64,000 nt of DNA from DASZRZ01 sp963732925. Lineage in GTDB: Bacteria; Acidobacteriota; Terriglobia; Terriglobales; Acidobacteriaceae. Under the pieces are notes generated by a model. The model was not told the origin of the DNA. It was given only the letters and a program-made list of their open reading frames with translations, and searched no databases. Where the stretch lies: NCBI GenBank assembly GCA_963732925.1, contig CAVTBJ010000005.1, forward strand, positions 186,001-250,000, given 5' to 3'. Of the stretch, positions 1-12,495 are shown piece by piece. The position numbers and the translations under genes are program-made. The number at the start of each line of letters is the position of its first letter. Position 1 is the stretch's first letter.

Positions 1-1280
1 AATCTTTCCCCAGACTTCCGGATACATTCGGCCGGTAATCTTGGGCCACCAGAAATGCAGGCCCGCCATGTATCCCATCACCGCGCCGCCGACCATGATG
101 TAGTGGAAATGGGCGACCACGAAGTAGGTGTCGGTCACATGCACATCAATTCCCAGGGCCGCGAGGAACAGTCCGGTCACCCCGCCGATGGTGAACAATC
201 CCATAAAGCCCATGGCGTACAGCATCGGGGTGGAAAGGTCAATGGAGCCCTTATACATGGTGGCCGTCCAGTTAAAGACCTTGATGGCCGAGAACGGCGC
301 CACCGCGTAGCTCAGCAAGGAAAACACCAGCGCGGCATACACCGAGATGCCAGCCACGAACATGTGGTGCGCCCACACCAGAAAGCCCACTACCGCAATT
401 CCCATGGAGGCCATGACCACGAACGTATAACCGAAGATCGCGTTTCTGCGTGAAGGTGCTGACCACTTCGCGAAATCACGCCCATGCTGGGGAGAATCAT
501 GATGTAAACGGCGGGATGGGAGTAGAACCAGAACAGGTGCTGGAACAGCAGGGGATCGCCCCCGATGCGCGGATCGAAGATCCCGATATGGAAGAGGCGT
601 TCCAGGGCCACCAGGCTGAGGGCGATGGCCACTACTGGCGTGCCCAGAATAATGACGATGGAAGTCGCGTAATGGCTCCAGATAAAGAGCGGCAGCCGGC
701 TCCAGGTGAGCCCGGGAGCGCGCATTCGATGGATCGTGACAATGAAATTCAGGCCGGTAAAAATCGAAGAGAAGCCGGCGATAAAGATGGCCACAATCGC
801 CATAACCACATTGGTATTGGAATAGGTGCTGGCAAAGGGGACATAGAACGTCCAGCCGGCGTCCACCCCGCCGGTGGCGATCACGTACAGCATGGTACCG
901 GCGCCGATGATGTACAAGTACCAGCTCGCCAGGTTGATCCGCGGGAACGCCAGATCCTTGGCGCCGATCATCATGGGCACCAGGAAGTTCCCGAGGGTTG
1001 CGGGAATCGACGGCACCAGGAAGAAAAAGACCATCACGATGCCGTGGATACTGAAGACCTTGTTATACGTGTCCGCAGTCAGCAGATCGCCCGCCGGGGT
1101 CAGCAATTCCAGCCGGATCAGCGTGGCGGCAATGCCGCCAATAAAAAACATGAAGGTGATGGAAAGCAGATAGAGGATGGCAATCCTCTTGTGATCCGTG
1201 GTCAGCAGCCAGGACTTGATCCCATATTCGGAATTTAAATAATTCTGCGGCTCGGCCGGCGTGATGCTCACAGTGGACAT
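1..1280 (-). CDS. ctaD: Cytochrome c oxidase subunit I, 3' end outside window, two frameshifts
   Basis: Catalytic subunit of a haem-copper oxidase that reduces O2 and pumps protons in the inner membrane. The first ~280 residues read cleanly from 1280 and include the HPAVY motif of the CuB site. The frame then breaks near 468 and again near 436. In the third frame the subunit I sequence continues with the WAHHMF CuB histidines and the VAHFHYIMVGG haem-ligand helix, up to the window edge. Both breaks fit single-base insertions about 30 bases apart. The gene starts just after coxB and is the last visible gene of the alternative complex III operon. Sequencing error is more likely than a true pseudogene, because motifs on both sides are intact. 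The identity is secure; the frame status is not. Confidence 0.93.
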
Positions 1281-1285
1281 AACGA

Positions 1286-2278
1286 TTACTCCGACTTCCC
1301 GGATGGCGCGGCGCCCTGAGCTTGCGGCGTGGCCGCACCCGGTTGAGGGGCATTCCCAAGGGACCTGATATAGGCAACCAAGGCCAGTAGTTGTTCTTCA
1401 CTGATCAGGCCTTCAAAGGTGGGCATCACCGGCTGGAAGCCCGCCACGATTTCCGATCCCGGGTTCAGGATGGAATTGCGGATGTAGTTATCATCCGCCG
1501 TAACCGTCCGGCCATCCGAAAGCTGGACCGGCGACCCAAAGACTCCGGTCAGATTAGGACCGATTCCCTGGCTGTCCAGGTCGGTGGCAGGTATTGCACC
1601 CAAGCTGCTGGAACACCTGCTTGCCGGTATCGGCCAGCGAACCTTCCACCGCCCCGCCCGACAGCCAAGCCTGATAGTCCGGGGGATTCATCACCACGAC
1701 CTCTCCAATCATGCCGGAATGCAGGGTACCGCAATACTCAGCACAGAACAGGTGGTAGCGGCCGGGCTTGGTGGCACGGAACCACTCGCTTCGGTAGCGG
1801 TTGGGCAGCACGTCCTGTCTTAATGCGAAACGCCGGGATATAAAGACTGTGAATGACATCCTGCGAGATCATGGTGAGGCGAACATCCCGGCCTACGGGC
1901 ACGTGCAGCTCGTCAATCTCCCGCACGCCTTCCTGATGTTCGAACTTCCACATCCACTGCTTGGCTACCACAAAGATCTCCATCGAGTCCGCCGGCGGCT
2001 GCGACTGGTCCACGTAGATCGCCGCCCCCCAGCCGAACATGACGAGGAAGATGCGAAACGGCACCAGCGTCCACATGCTTTCCAGCAACAGGGAGCCTTC
2101 GATCTGCGTCGGCACAGGGTTGCGGGAACGACGATAGCGAAGAATGAAAATAAAGATCAGGACAAAGACCATCACCGAGAACAAATCCGGTGACGGCGAT
2201 CAGGAAAATAAAGAGACCATCCACCTGGTTTGCGAAGGTGGAGGCTCGCGCGGGCCAAAGCGGCAGATTCTCCCACAT
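1286..2278 (-). CDS. coxB: Cytochrome c oxidase subunit II with C-terminal cytochrome c domain (caa3 type), three frameshifts
   Basis: Carries the CuA centre that accepts electrons and passes them to subunit I. It starts at ATG 2278 (MWENLPLWP), six bases after the sco stop. Two N-terminal membrane helices are followed by a cupredoxin domain. The CuA loop CAEYCGTLHSGM is intact, and a fused cytochrome c domain has the haem site CNTCH. The reading frame breaks near 2186, near 1821 and just after CNTCH near 1588; each is repaired by one base. The fused haem domain marks a caa3-type enzyme, which fits its place in an alternative complex III operon, where electrons may pass directly from ActA/ActE to this domain (inference). 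Indel errors are the likeliest cause of the breaks. Confidence 0.92.
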
Positions 2279-2281
2279 AAA

Positions 2282-3188
2282 CTAGGCCTGTCCTCCACGC
2301 TGGGACGCCGGAGCGGGCCGACGGGCGCGCACGCTCTTGGGCTCCAGCTTGGTCAGCAGCAGCAAAGCCGCCAGCGAGGATCACAATAGTCAGCAATCCC
2401 GCCACCTGCAGGATCCTGCTGATGACGGCGCCGTATTTCCCGGTGCGCGGATCGTAGCGGTAGCAGTACAGCAGGATCGCATCGACCACACTGCCCAGCT
2501 TTTCCTTGGAGGATTCGACCAGGGCTAGGCGCAGATCCCGGGGCGCATACTCCACGCCGTAGAGATACTGGGCAAGCTTGCCGTGTGGCGTCGCCACCAT
2601 GATGGCCGCGGCATGGACATACTGCTGCGTACGCTCATCCCACTGGTACTGGAAACCCACAGCCTTGGCCAGGGCGTTGATGGATTCCGGTGAGCCGGTC
2701 AGAAAGTGCCAGCCCGCGTCCGCCCCGGGACGGTTGTACAGCTTGACGTATTGCGCCTTTTTGGCGCGGGCCAGCTCGGGGCCCTCGCGCGGGTTAAAGC
2801 TGACCGTGACCACCTGGTAGTCCTTGCCCATATCGAACTTCAGGACGTTGAAGGCGCTGCTCATTCCGCTCAACACTTCGCCGCACAGCATGGGGCACTG
2901 GTAATAGACCAGGCTCAACACCACCGGGCGGGCGCCAAAATACTGGCCCAGCCGGACCTCGTGTCCGTTCTCATCGCGGAATTTTAAATCGAGAGGAATC
3001 TGGGCTCCCAGCTTCTGATTGATCTGGATGTTTTTCAGCATCGCCGGGGGCGGGACCGCAATGCTGGGCTCCCCGCTCATTCCCCCGCCTCCCCGATAGG
3101 GCGAACCCTGCGCCCCCGCCAGGGAAGCGGCCAGCACGATCAAGGCTCCGGCTGCCATCCGAATGGAAGTGGCGGACTGCTGCTTCAT
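2282..3188 (-). CDS. SCO1/SenC-family copper chaperone, frameshift near C-terminus
   Basis: Thioredoxin-fold protein that helps deliver copper to the CuA site of CoxB, encoded directly downstream. The start at 3188 (MKQQSATSIRM) is preceded by a GAGAGG ribosome site; longer upstream readings in this frame belong to the neighbouring gene's shadow. It has a signal peptide ending near AGAQG, the copper-binding CPMLC (CxxxC) motif, and a conserved histidine in the YVHAAAIM region. A C-terminal membrane helix follows, where the frame breaks near 2360 in a run of CTG/GCT triplets. After one base of correction the tail reads LLLLTKLEPKS and ends at a TAG at 2284-2282, just before the coxB start. The C-terminal anchor is common in SCO proteins of such operons. 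Confidence 0.88.
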
Positions 3189-3193
3189 GACGA

Positions 3194-3828
3194 CTACCTC
3201 TCTTGCGGATGGGGGGACTGCTTCCCCTTGCTTCCGCTGGGCTGAGATTGCTGTTGTCGAGCTCCGCTGGATGCAGGCAGCATGTAGTTCGGGCTCGAAA
3301 CTTCGACTCTGGCTGGAGAATTTCCCGGCAGGGGAGCAACGCCCCCTCCCAGCAAAGGCGCGCTTCCAAAACTGCGCGAAACCGGCACCCCCGCATCGGG
3401 CCGGGTCGGCAAACCCCGTTCGGCAATCAGGTCGATCGCGCGGGAAATGGGAATTCGCAGCACCCCGCTCTGCTGGTTGACCCAACCGTACTCGTTCAGC
3501 AACTCCTGCTCGCCCGCCTTGAACTTATTGAGATCGGCAACCGGATCAGGTTGCAAAACCGGCGTGGGAAAGCGCAGGGCCGGATCCCCCTTGGGTACCA
3601 CCGCCATGCGCGCAATATTCACCGGACCGGACGGTGCCCCCGTAATGCGGTAATTTCCGAAATAGTGCAATATCCCCCAACTCACAATATGAATGAACCC
3701 AACAAACAGGGCAAAGCCGAGAAGAATCAGGTAAATCTTGCGTCCCCCAGGTCGGTGCGGTCGTAGGCCACGTCATGGTGGCGAAACTGGTCCTCGGGGG
3801 TTTCGTCTTTACGGTGTCCGTTACTCAT
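3194..3828 (-). CDS. Operon-associated hypothetical protein with one membrane helix, frameshift near N-terminus
   Basis: I do not recognise a named family. The likely start is ATG 3828 (MSNGHRKDETPED), overlapping the actF stop as ATGAGTAA. The frame breaks near 3742 beside a run of five C, and one missing base restores a helix (IYLILLGFALFVGFIHIVSWGILHYF). About 150 mostly polar residues follow, with proline- and serine-rich segments and a glutamine-rich tail. The length is about 211 residues when repaired. It lies between actF and sco, so a structural or assembly role for the ACIII-caa3 module is plausible but is inference. No haem, metal or catalytic motif is visible. Confidence 0.7.
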
Positions 3829-5047
3829 GTTCACTTCCAACCAGCTGTCGATACTCGTGCTCACTCGCGAGCAGTTCCCGCAGACGCGGATCATAGGCGG
3901 CAAGTAAAGGCCTGCGCCGCAAATTCCAGCAGAAGAACGCCATCCACAGCCCGGCCAAGGCGATGGGAATCACCGCGTCCATCCAGCTGAAAGCAAAATG
4001 TGCGGGAGTGTAGTTGGGCTCGATGTTCCAGAAAAGTCCCCAATAGCGCATCAGGATCAGCCAGGCAGCGATCCCCAGCAGACGATCGGAAGTCTTGAGG
4101 CTTCGCGAAAGCAGCAGAGCAAAGGGGATCGCGAAATGCCCCAGGCAGAGCACCCAGGTCGCGTATTGCCATCCGCCGCGGCTTCGCGCCAGGAAAAACG
4201 AGATTTCGTCGGGCAGATTGCCGGACCAGATGAGCAGCCACTGGGAGTAGCTGAACCACGCCCAGAGCATGATAAACATCAGCAGGTACTTACCGTAATC
4301 GTGAAAATCCTTGGAGCGGAGCACCAAGCCCATGTTCCCGTGGGCGCGCAGGGCGCGGGCAATGATCACGGTGAAGGCCATTCCGATGAGGCCCTGGCCC
4401 ACGGCGAAGATCAAGGGGTAAATGGACGAAACCCAGGAGCCGGGCGCGGCCGAGAGCACCCAATCCATCACCGCAAAGCTGAAGGTCCAGAAATACAGCA
4501 CCAGCCCGCCAGCGCTGATGGCCTTGAGCCGGGACTGCACGTCCCTGCCGGGCTCATCCTGCATGTCCGACCAGCGCAGCAGAAACCAGACCAGCACTCC
4601 CCAGGAGATGAAATAGACAACCGCGCGGGCGATGAAAAACGGTGTGAAAAAGAAGAGATGCGCCAGCCGCGCAATATTGGGCTCGCGGGCAATCACATCG
4701 GCGCGGGCCCACGGGTAGTTGGCGGACAATCCAAAGAAAATCGGAATGCAGGCCAGTGCAAGCAGCGGCAAGGTAGCAGCGGCGGCCTCGAAGATGCGGC
4801 GAATGCCCACGCCCCAGCCGCCTCCGGTCACATGCCACACCATCAGCATTCCCAGTGGTCCCAGGCAGAGTCCCAGGATGAACATGTATCCCAGAAGATA
4901 GGAGTGCATGGCCTGGGCCGGGTTGAGGAAGGCCCCAATCACCGAGGCCACGGCGAAGACGATGCCGACGAGCAAGGCGCGGCGCTGCCAGCCGGCAACT
5001 TCGACGGGCGCCATCAGTTCCAGGTTCGTTCCACCGTAAGCTCTCAT
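3821..5047 (-). CDS. actF: Alternative complex III subunit ActF (NrfD/PsrC-like quinol-interacting membrane protein)
   Basis: Polytopic membrane protein of 408 residues, with about ten hydrophobic segments and no cofactor motif, as expected for the second NrfD-like subunit of alternative complex III. ActC and ActF form the membrane part that binds menaquinol or ubiquinol. The start ATG 5047 overlaps the actE stop by four bases (ATGA), which indicates translational coupling. It is distinguished from ActC by its position after actE and its shorter length. Assignment rests on gene order and hydrophobic character rather than on a catalytic motif. Confidence 0.85.
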   Translation of the reverse strand: MRAYGGTNLELMAPVEVAGWQRRALLVGIVFAVASVIGAFLNPAQAMHSYLLGYMFILGLCLGPLGMLMVWHVTGGGWGVGIRRIFEAAAATLPLLALACIPIFFGLSANYPWARADVIAREPNIARLAHLFFFTPFFIARAVVYFISWGVLVWFLLRWSDMQDEPGRDVQSRLKAISAGGLVLYFWTFSFAVMDWVLSAAPGSWVSSIYPLIFAVGQGLIGMAFTVIIARALRAHGNMGLVLRSKDFHDYGKYLLMFIMLWAWFSYSQWLLIWSGNLPDEISFFLARSRGGWQYATWVLCLGHFAIPFALLLSRSLKTSDRLLGIAAWLILMRYWGLFWNIEPNYTPAHFAFSWMDAVIPIALAGLWMAFFCWNLRRRPLLAAYDPRLRELLASEHEYRQLVGSEHE

Positions 5048-5703
5048 TGCGCCCCCCCTGGGGCCGCGGCAGCGACGGAGGGGACCGGCTGGCCGGCGGG
5101 CACGTCGCTCCGGGTGGCGTCCTGGCTCAACTGCAGGGCGCGAATGTAGGCGACAATGGCCCAGCGGTCAGCGGGCGGGACCTGGGCGGCGTAGTCGGGC
5201 ATAGCTCCAAAACCGTTCGTCATCACGTCAAAAAAATGCCCCAGAGGCGCCTGGCGCAGCCGGTCGGTATGGAAAGAGGGAGGCCGGCGATACCCGCGCT
5301 GCACGATAACGCCGTTGCCGTCGCCCATGAGCGAGTGGCAGGGCGTGCAGTAGATGTCGAATCTCTGCTGCCCGCGCTCCAGCACCTGGCGCGTGGCCGG
5401 GAACGGCATTTCATTGCCCGGCTGGCCGTTGATCATGCCGGTATAGAAATAAGTGTCGGCGTGCAACTGGCCGCGAGCCACCGTTCCCTCGACCTGCGGA
5501 CGCGAGGCCATGGCGTTGGGAAAGAAGTCGCTTTCCGTCAGCGGTTCCAGTTTCGGGTCGCGGTGCATATCGACACGGCAGCCACAAAGCAGGACAAGCC
5601 CGAGGAGACCCAGCCAGGCGGCAGGCCGGCAGCGGAGAATCGAGGTGCGGCTAATTGGGCACCTCCAACACTTCCCGGGGCTGCAACTTCTGCAGAAACT
5701 CAC
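5044..5703 (-). CDS. actE: Alternative complex III subunit ActE (monohaem cytochrome c lipoprotein)
   Basis: Membrane-attached c-type cytochrome of alternative complex III that relays electrons from ActA or towards the oxidase. The only ATG is at 5703, which overlaps the 3' end of actD by about 50 bases; a shorter start with a rare codon near the actD stop is possible. The N-terminus has a hydrophobic stretch ending in the lipobox LLCGC, so it is probably lipidated. The haem site is CTPCH within YCTPCHSLMGDG, with candidate axial methionine in the GFGAMPDYA segment. The alanine- and proline-rich tail ends at the actF overlap. Confidence 0.87.
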   Translation of the reverse strand: MSFCRSCSPGKCWRCPISRTSILRCRPAAWLGLLGLVLLCGCRVDMHRDPKLEPLTESDFFPNAMASRPQVEGTVARGQLHADTYFYTGMINGQPGNEMPFPATRQVLERGQQRFDIYCTPCHSLMGDGNGVIVQRGYRRPPSFHTDRLRQAPLGHFFDVMTNGFGAMPDYAAQVPPADRWAIVAYIRALQLSQDATRSDVPAGQPVPSVAAAAPGGAQ

Positions 5704-6196
5704 GCGTCTGCTGCGGATCGAAGCGGGGGTCAGCCGCCTCGATGCACAGAAAAAAGCGGTCCCGCGAAGCCTGCGAGAATTCCGGGACGGAAAACAACGG
5801 GTGATACGGCATGGGGAAGCCGTTCATGGCCATCATGCCGATCACGGCGGAAAGAGCGGCAAACAGAATCGTCAACTCAAAGCCCACCACGATGAAGGAA
5901 GGCCAGGAATGGAATGGCCGTCCCGCGACATCGATGGGATAGGAAATCACGTTGATCCAGTACTCCAGCGAATAGGCGGTCACCAGGCCCAGGATCCCGC
6001 CCACCAGACAGACCGCTGCAACCCGGTCCCGGGGAAAGCCCACTGCCTCGGCGAGACCTTCCACAGGAAAAGGACTATAGGCCTCCATGCGGCGATAGCC
6101 GTCCGCATGGGCGGCGTGCGCCGCCTGCACCACCTCCGTCGGAGTCTCAAACTCGGCCAGCAGGCCATACAGCGTTCCTGGCTGCGCGCGTTTCAT
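5651..6196 (-). CDS. actD: Alternative complex III subunit ActD (DUF3341)
   Basis: Small membrane subunit of 181 residues with two transmembrane helices in the middle (around residues 60-85 and 105-130) flanked by soluble ends. This matches the DUF3341/ActD family of alternative complex III. The N-terminal half has the family-typical run TLYGLLAEFETPTEVVQAA, and the protein has the PFPVEGL segment found in ActD proteins. The start overlaps the actC stop by four bases (ATGA). ActD has no cofactor and is a structural part of the membrane domain. Confidence 0.88.
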   Translation of the reverse strand: MKRAQPGTLYGLLAEFETPTEVVQAAHAAHADGYRRMEAYSPFPVEGLAEAVGFPRDRVAAVCLVGGILGLVTAYSLEYWINVISYPIDVAGRPFHSWPSFIVVGFELTILFAALSAVIGMMAMNGFPMPYHPLFSVPEFSQASRDRFFLCIEAADPRFDPQQTREFLQKLQPREVLEVPN

Positions 6197-7587
6197 TCCC
6201 CCTTCACCTCCGAAGCCGGCAGCAGAGTCTTCATTTCAAAAATCGAAATCATGGGCAGGGCGCGAACGAACAGCATGAACAGGAACGTAAACATTCCGAG
6301 CGTTCCGATAAAGATCGCCCAGTCCCAGCGCGTCGGGGTGTAAATGCCCCAGCTGGAGACCAGATAATCCTGCGAGAGGCTGAGGACCACGATCACGAAC
6401 CGCTCCAGCCACATGGCCCCCAGAAGGATCAGGGCCACACACCACAGGAACCACGGCGTGGTGCGAACCTTCTTAAACCAGAGGATCTGCACGAAGCCCA
6501 GGTTGAGCGCGATCAACAACCAGTAAAAACCGCTGTAGTAGCCGCCCATGCGGGTGACGAAGATCTGGTGCAACTCAAACACCGACCCTGTGTACCAGCC
6601 GGAAAACATTTCGATCATGTAGCCGTAGCCCACGATCAGGCCGGTGGCGAGCATGAGCTTGGCCGAGTTCTCCAGATGCCGCAGTGTGATCATGTCCTCC
6701 AGGTGGTAGAGCGTGCGCAGCGGAATGGCCAGCACCAGGACCATGGCGAAGCCGGAATAAATGGCGCCGGCGACGAAGTACGGAGGGAAGATCGTGGAGT
6801 GCCAGCCGGGAACGATGGCCACGGCAAAGTCGTAGCTCACCACGGTGTGCACGGAAAGCACCAGGGGCGTCGCCAGTCCGGCCAGCAGCAGGTACGCGGT
6901 TTCGTAACGGTGCCAGTGCCGGGCGGCGCCCCGCCAGCCCATGGACAGCATGCCGTAGATGGCCCGCGCCCAGCGGTTGCGGCTGCGGTCGCGCAGCGTG
7001 GCCAGGTCAGGAATCAGCCCGATGTACCAGAACACCAGCGAGACGGTGGCATAGGTGGAAACCGCGAATACGTCCCACACCAGGGGGCTGCGGAAGTTGG
7101 GCCAGATGTTCATCGTATTGGGATACGGGAACAACCAGTAAAACAGCCACGGACGGCCCATATGCAGCAGCGGGAACATGCCCGCACAGGCCACGGCGAA
7201 CAACGTCATGGCCTCGGCAAAGCGGTTGATGGAGTTGCGCCACGACTGCCGGAACAGCAGCAGAATGGCGGAAATCAGAGTGCCGGCGTGTCCGATTCCG
7301 ATCCACCAGACAAAGTTGACGATGGCAAATCCCCACGCGACGGGGATGTTGATTCCCCAGATTCCGACGCCGCGGTAAAACAAGTACGCCACGGCATAGA
7401 GAAACATCCCCGTAATCAGCCCGCTGATGCCGACGATGAGGAACCAGAAGCCCGGCGTGCGCGGGGTCAGGACAATCCCGGAAATCTTGTCCGTGAGACT
7501 GCCGAACGTATGCCCCGGCTGCATCACTGCATGGGAATCGACCCTGCTGGGCTCCATCTCCGTGGTTTTTTGGTTAATTTCCATCAA
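6193..7587 (-). CDS. actC: Alternative complex III subunit ActC (NrfD family)
   Basis: Polytopic protein of 464 residues with about ten transmembrane segments, belonging to the NrfD/PsrC polysulphide-reductase membrane family. In alternative complex III it binds quinol and contacts the iron-sulphur subunit ActB. Visible landmarks include the FVWWIGIGHAGTLISAIL segment, typical of ActC, and the conserved region around YDFAVAIVPGWHSTIFPPYF. It starts at ATG 7587, five bases after the actB stop, and overlaps actD. Gene order B-C-D-E-F matches characterised operons of this complex. Confidence 0.93.
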   Translation of the reverse strand: MMEINQKTTEMEPSRVDSHAVMQPGHTFGSLTDKISGIVLTPRTPGFWFLIVGISGLITGMFLYAVAYLFYRGVGIWGINIPVAWGFAIVNFVWWIGIGHAGTLISAILLLFRQSWRNSINRFAEAMTLFAVACAGMFPLLHMGRPWLFYWLFPYPNTMNIWPNFRSPLVWDVFAVSTYATVSLVFWYIGLIPDLATLRDRSRNRWARAIYGMLSMGWRGAARHWHRYETAYLLLAGLATPLVLSVHTVVSYDFAVAIVPGWHSTIFPPYFVAGAIYSGFAMVLVLAIPLRTLYHLEDMITLRHLENSAKLMLATGLIVGYGYMIEMFSGWYTGSVFELHQIFVTRMGGYYSGFYWLLIALNLGFVQILWFKKVRTTPWFLWCVALILLGAMWLERFVIVVLSLSQDYLVSSWGIYTPTRWDWAIFIGTLGMFTFLFMLFVRALPMISIFEMKTLLPASEVKGE

Positions 7588-7592
7588 TCACG

Positions 7593-10640
<3,048 letters not shown>

Positions 10641-10697
10641 CTCGGATTTCCCGTGCTGCGCCGCCAGAGACGCTTCGCGCCGCGGCGCGAAGCAAAC

Positions 10698-11396
10698 TTA
10701 ACGGTGACAGGTATTGCAACTCGTGATGTCGTACACGCTGCGCAGGTGATATTCCTGGCGCAAGTAGGTTCCCAGCGCGAGCTGGGAAGTGAACGTGCGC
10801 CCATCCACCGAAACCGGCTTGATCGCGCTGGGAGGCACGTAATTCATGTTGAAGACCTGCGCTCTCGGCCGCAGATATTTCTCCGGGGCGCGATGGCAAT
10901 CCAGGCACCATTCCATTTGCATGCTGTGCTCCGCCAGCATCAGCGGCATGCGATTCACCGGACCGTGGCAGGTTGCGCAGCCTACTCCTTTGGCCACGTG
11001 AATGCTGTGATTGAAATAAACGAAATCGGGCAGCATGTTCACTCTTTGCCAATGCAGGGGGGTGTTGGTGCGGAAGCTTGCCCGCACCGGCTCCAGCAGG
11101 TTTGCATTCGTCCAGATCTGCGCGTGACAGTTCATGCAGGTCTTGGTGGGAGGAATGCCGGCAAAGCTGGAAACTTCCACTGTCGTGTGGCAGTAACGGC
11201 AATCAATTCCCAAACCGCTCACATGGTGCTGATGGCTGAACGGCACCGGCTGCTCGCGGGCGATGCCGCTCCAGCTGAAATACGACGAGCGCTGCAATTG
11301 AAGGGCAACAAAAAAAATCCCCGCCACCGCCAGTACAGCCGCCACTAGCGAAACCCTGGAAATAGTGTTGGTGCTGCGATGGAAGATCTGGGGCAT
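10698..11396 (-). CDS. actA: Alternative complex III subunit ActA, pentahaem cytochrome c
   Basis: First gene of the respiratory operon. It encodes a 232-residue membrane-anchored cytochrome with an N-terminal helix (residues about 15-35) and five CxxCH haem sites: CRYCH, CMNCH, CATCH, CLDCH and, at the very C-terminus, CNTCH. Five haems are the usual number for ActA, which takes electrons from ActB and delivers them to the oxidase or a soluble carrier. Histidines in FSHQHH and FNHSIH are likely distal ligands. A promoter-like sequence lies about 115 bases upstream. Confidence 0.95.
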   Translation of the reverse strand: MPQIFHRSTNTISRVSLVAAVLAVAGIFFVALQLQRSSYFSWSGIAREQPVPFSHQHHVSGLGIDCRYCHTTVEVSSFAGIPPTKTCMNCHAQIWTNANLLEPVRASFRTNTPLHWQRVNMLPDFVYFNHSIHVAKGVGCATCHGPVNRMPLMLAEHSMQMEWCLDCHRAPEKYLRPRAQVFNMNYVPPSAIKPVSVDGRTFTSQLALGTYLRQEYHLRSVYDITSCNTCHR

Positions 11397-11685
11397 CTAC
11401 TGGGCCATTTCACCTATGGAACCGGCAGAGCGTTCCTGCTCGACTCTCCGGGCTGCTGGAAGTTCGATGGACGACATAAGAGGGCCTGTGGTGTTCAAGA
11501 AAACTCGTGATTGTAACAGATTCACCCGGAGTAGTTGTCAAGTAACTTGTGCGATTGCGACGCGAAAATCCGACGCCAGCACGCGCGTTTTCCAAAAAAA
11601 CCGCCGCCCGTTGGAAAATTTCGCGGCGAGCCTGGCAAAATTTGCAATCGTCCGGCGCCTGCGCTTCCCCTGTACGGAAAATTTC
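11397..11685. other. Intergenic spacer upstream of the act operon
   Basis: This 289-base spacer separates actA from the zinc-ribbon gene; both point leftward. Apart from the candidate promoter at 11510-11541 I see no gene, RNA or clear repeat. The half nearest the zinc-ribbon gene has short A/T runs (TTTTCC, AAAAAA) but no convincing terminator hairpin. Confidence 0.5.
11510..11541 (-). promoter_or_regulatory. Candidate sigma-70-like promoter of the act-cox operon
   Basis: Read on the minus strand, a perfect TTGACA lies at 11541-11536, followed by TGTTACAAT. The best -10 is either TGTTAC at a 17-base spacing or TACAAT at 20 bases. It would give a 5' leader of about 105 bases before actA. No other promoter-like element stands out in the spacer. 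Confidence 0.4.
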
Positions 11686-12433
11686 TCACCGTTCTTTTTT
11701 GCGGATGAGGTAAGCGCCCAGCGCGCCACCCAGGCTGGAGAAAAGCAGGAACGCCAGAAAGGCCAGCACCAGCGCCACCGTGAGCATCAGAGCCAAGCCT
11801 GCGGGCGAGGTAAGTCGCTGCAGCACTTCCTGCGCGCGGGGGTCCGCGTTCTGGCTGGCAGCCTGTTGCAGAACCTGCTGCATCATGGCGCGAAACTGGC
11901 CGGTGCCCCGCATCACCACCATCTGCAGCGCCATCACCAGCACAAAGATCCCAAAGCCAAATAAGCCGGCCAGCGCGCCGATGCGCGCACCCATTCCGGT
12001 CGTAGGCGCAGCCTGGGGAACGCGCCGCTGATAGAGCAAAACCCCCGCGAGTCCGGTCAGTCCCATCCAGATAAAGAAACTCAGAAAAGGGATCGCCCAG
12101 GCCAAGGCAATCACCGCCCCGGCAAGCGCGGCTCCCGGAACCGCCTGCGACCAGTCGATGGCGGGGGAAGCCGCGAAAGCCCGGTCCGCCGGAAGGCATG
12201 CGCATGGGAGTTGCGGGCGGCTGTACTTCCCCGGGCGTCCCCGGCGGCAGAGGACCGGTGGCCGGCTCCCACAGGTCCTTACTCGACTCGCGAGAAGGCC
12301 CCGGCGCGACGGCCGCAGGGGAGTTCCCGGCGTCGCTGGCGGCCGAGATACGAATTTGGGGCGCGTTGCATTGCGGACAAAACGCAGTTGCGTCGTCCAC
12401 ATTCGCGCCGCACCGGTAACAGGGGCGTTCCAT
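11686..12433 (-). CDS. Zinc-ribbon membrane protein, frameshifted
   Basis: The N-terminus (MERPCYRCGANV...FCPQC) carries two CxxC pairs of a zinc ribbon, as in many small membrane proteins of unknown role. A proline- and serine-rich linker follows. The frame then breaks near 12190 within a GGCGGACCGG stretch. In the next frame the protein goes on with DRAFAASPAIDWSQ and three to four hydrophobic helices, including a glutamine-rich loop (MMQQVLQQAASQN), and ends IRKKER. One base restores a continuous protein of about 248 residues. The function is unknown. Indel error or a real break cannot be told apart here. Confidence 0.72.
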
Positions 12434-12495
12434 GAAATCCGTACCAACCTAGCAGGATGGTATGGCAGCGTGCAACCGGCGGCGCTTGGCGACTC

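Noticed and set aside
3189..3485. N-terminal extension of the SCO frame
   Set aside because: It overlaps the preceding gene in another frame, and a ribosome site and signal peptide mark the start at 3188.
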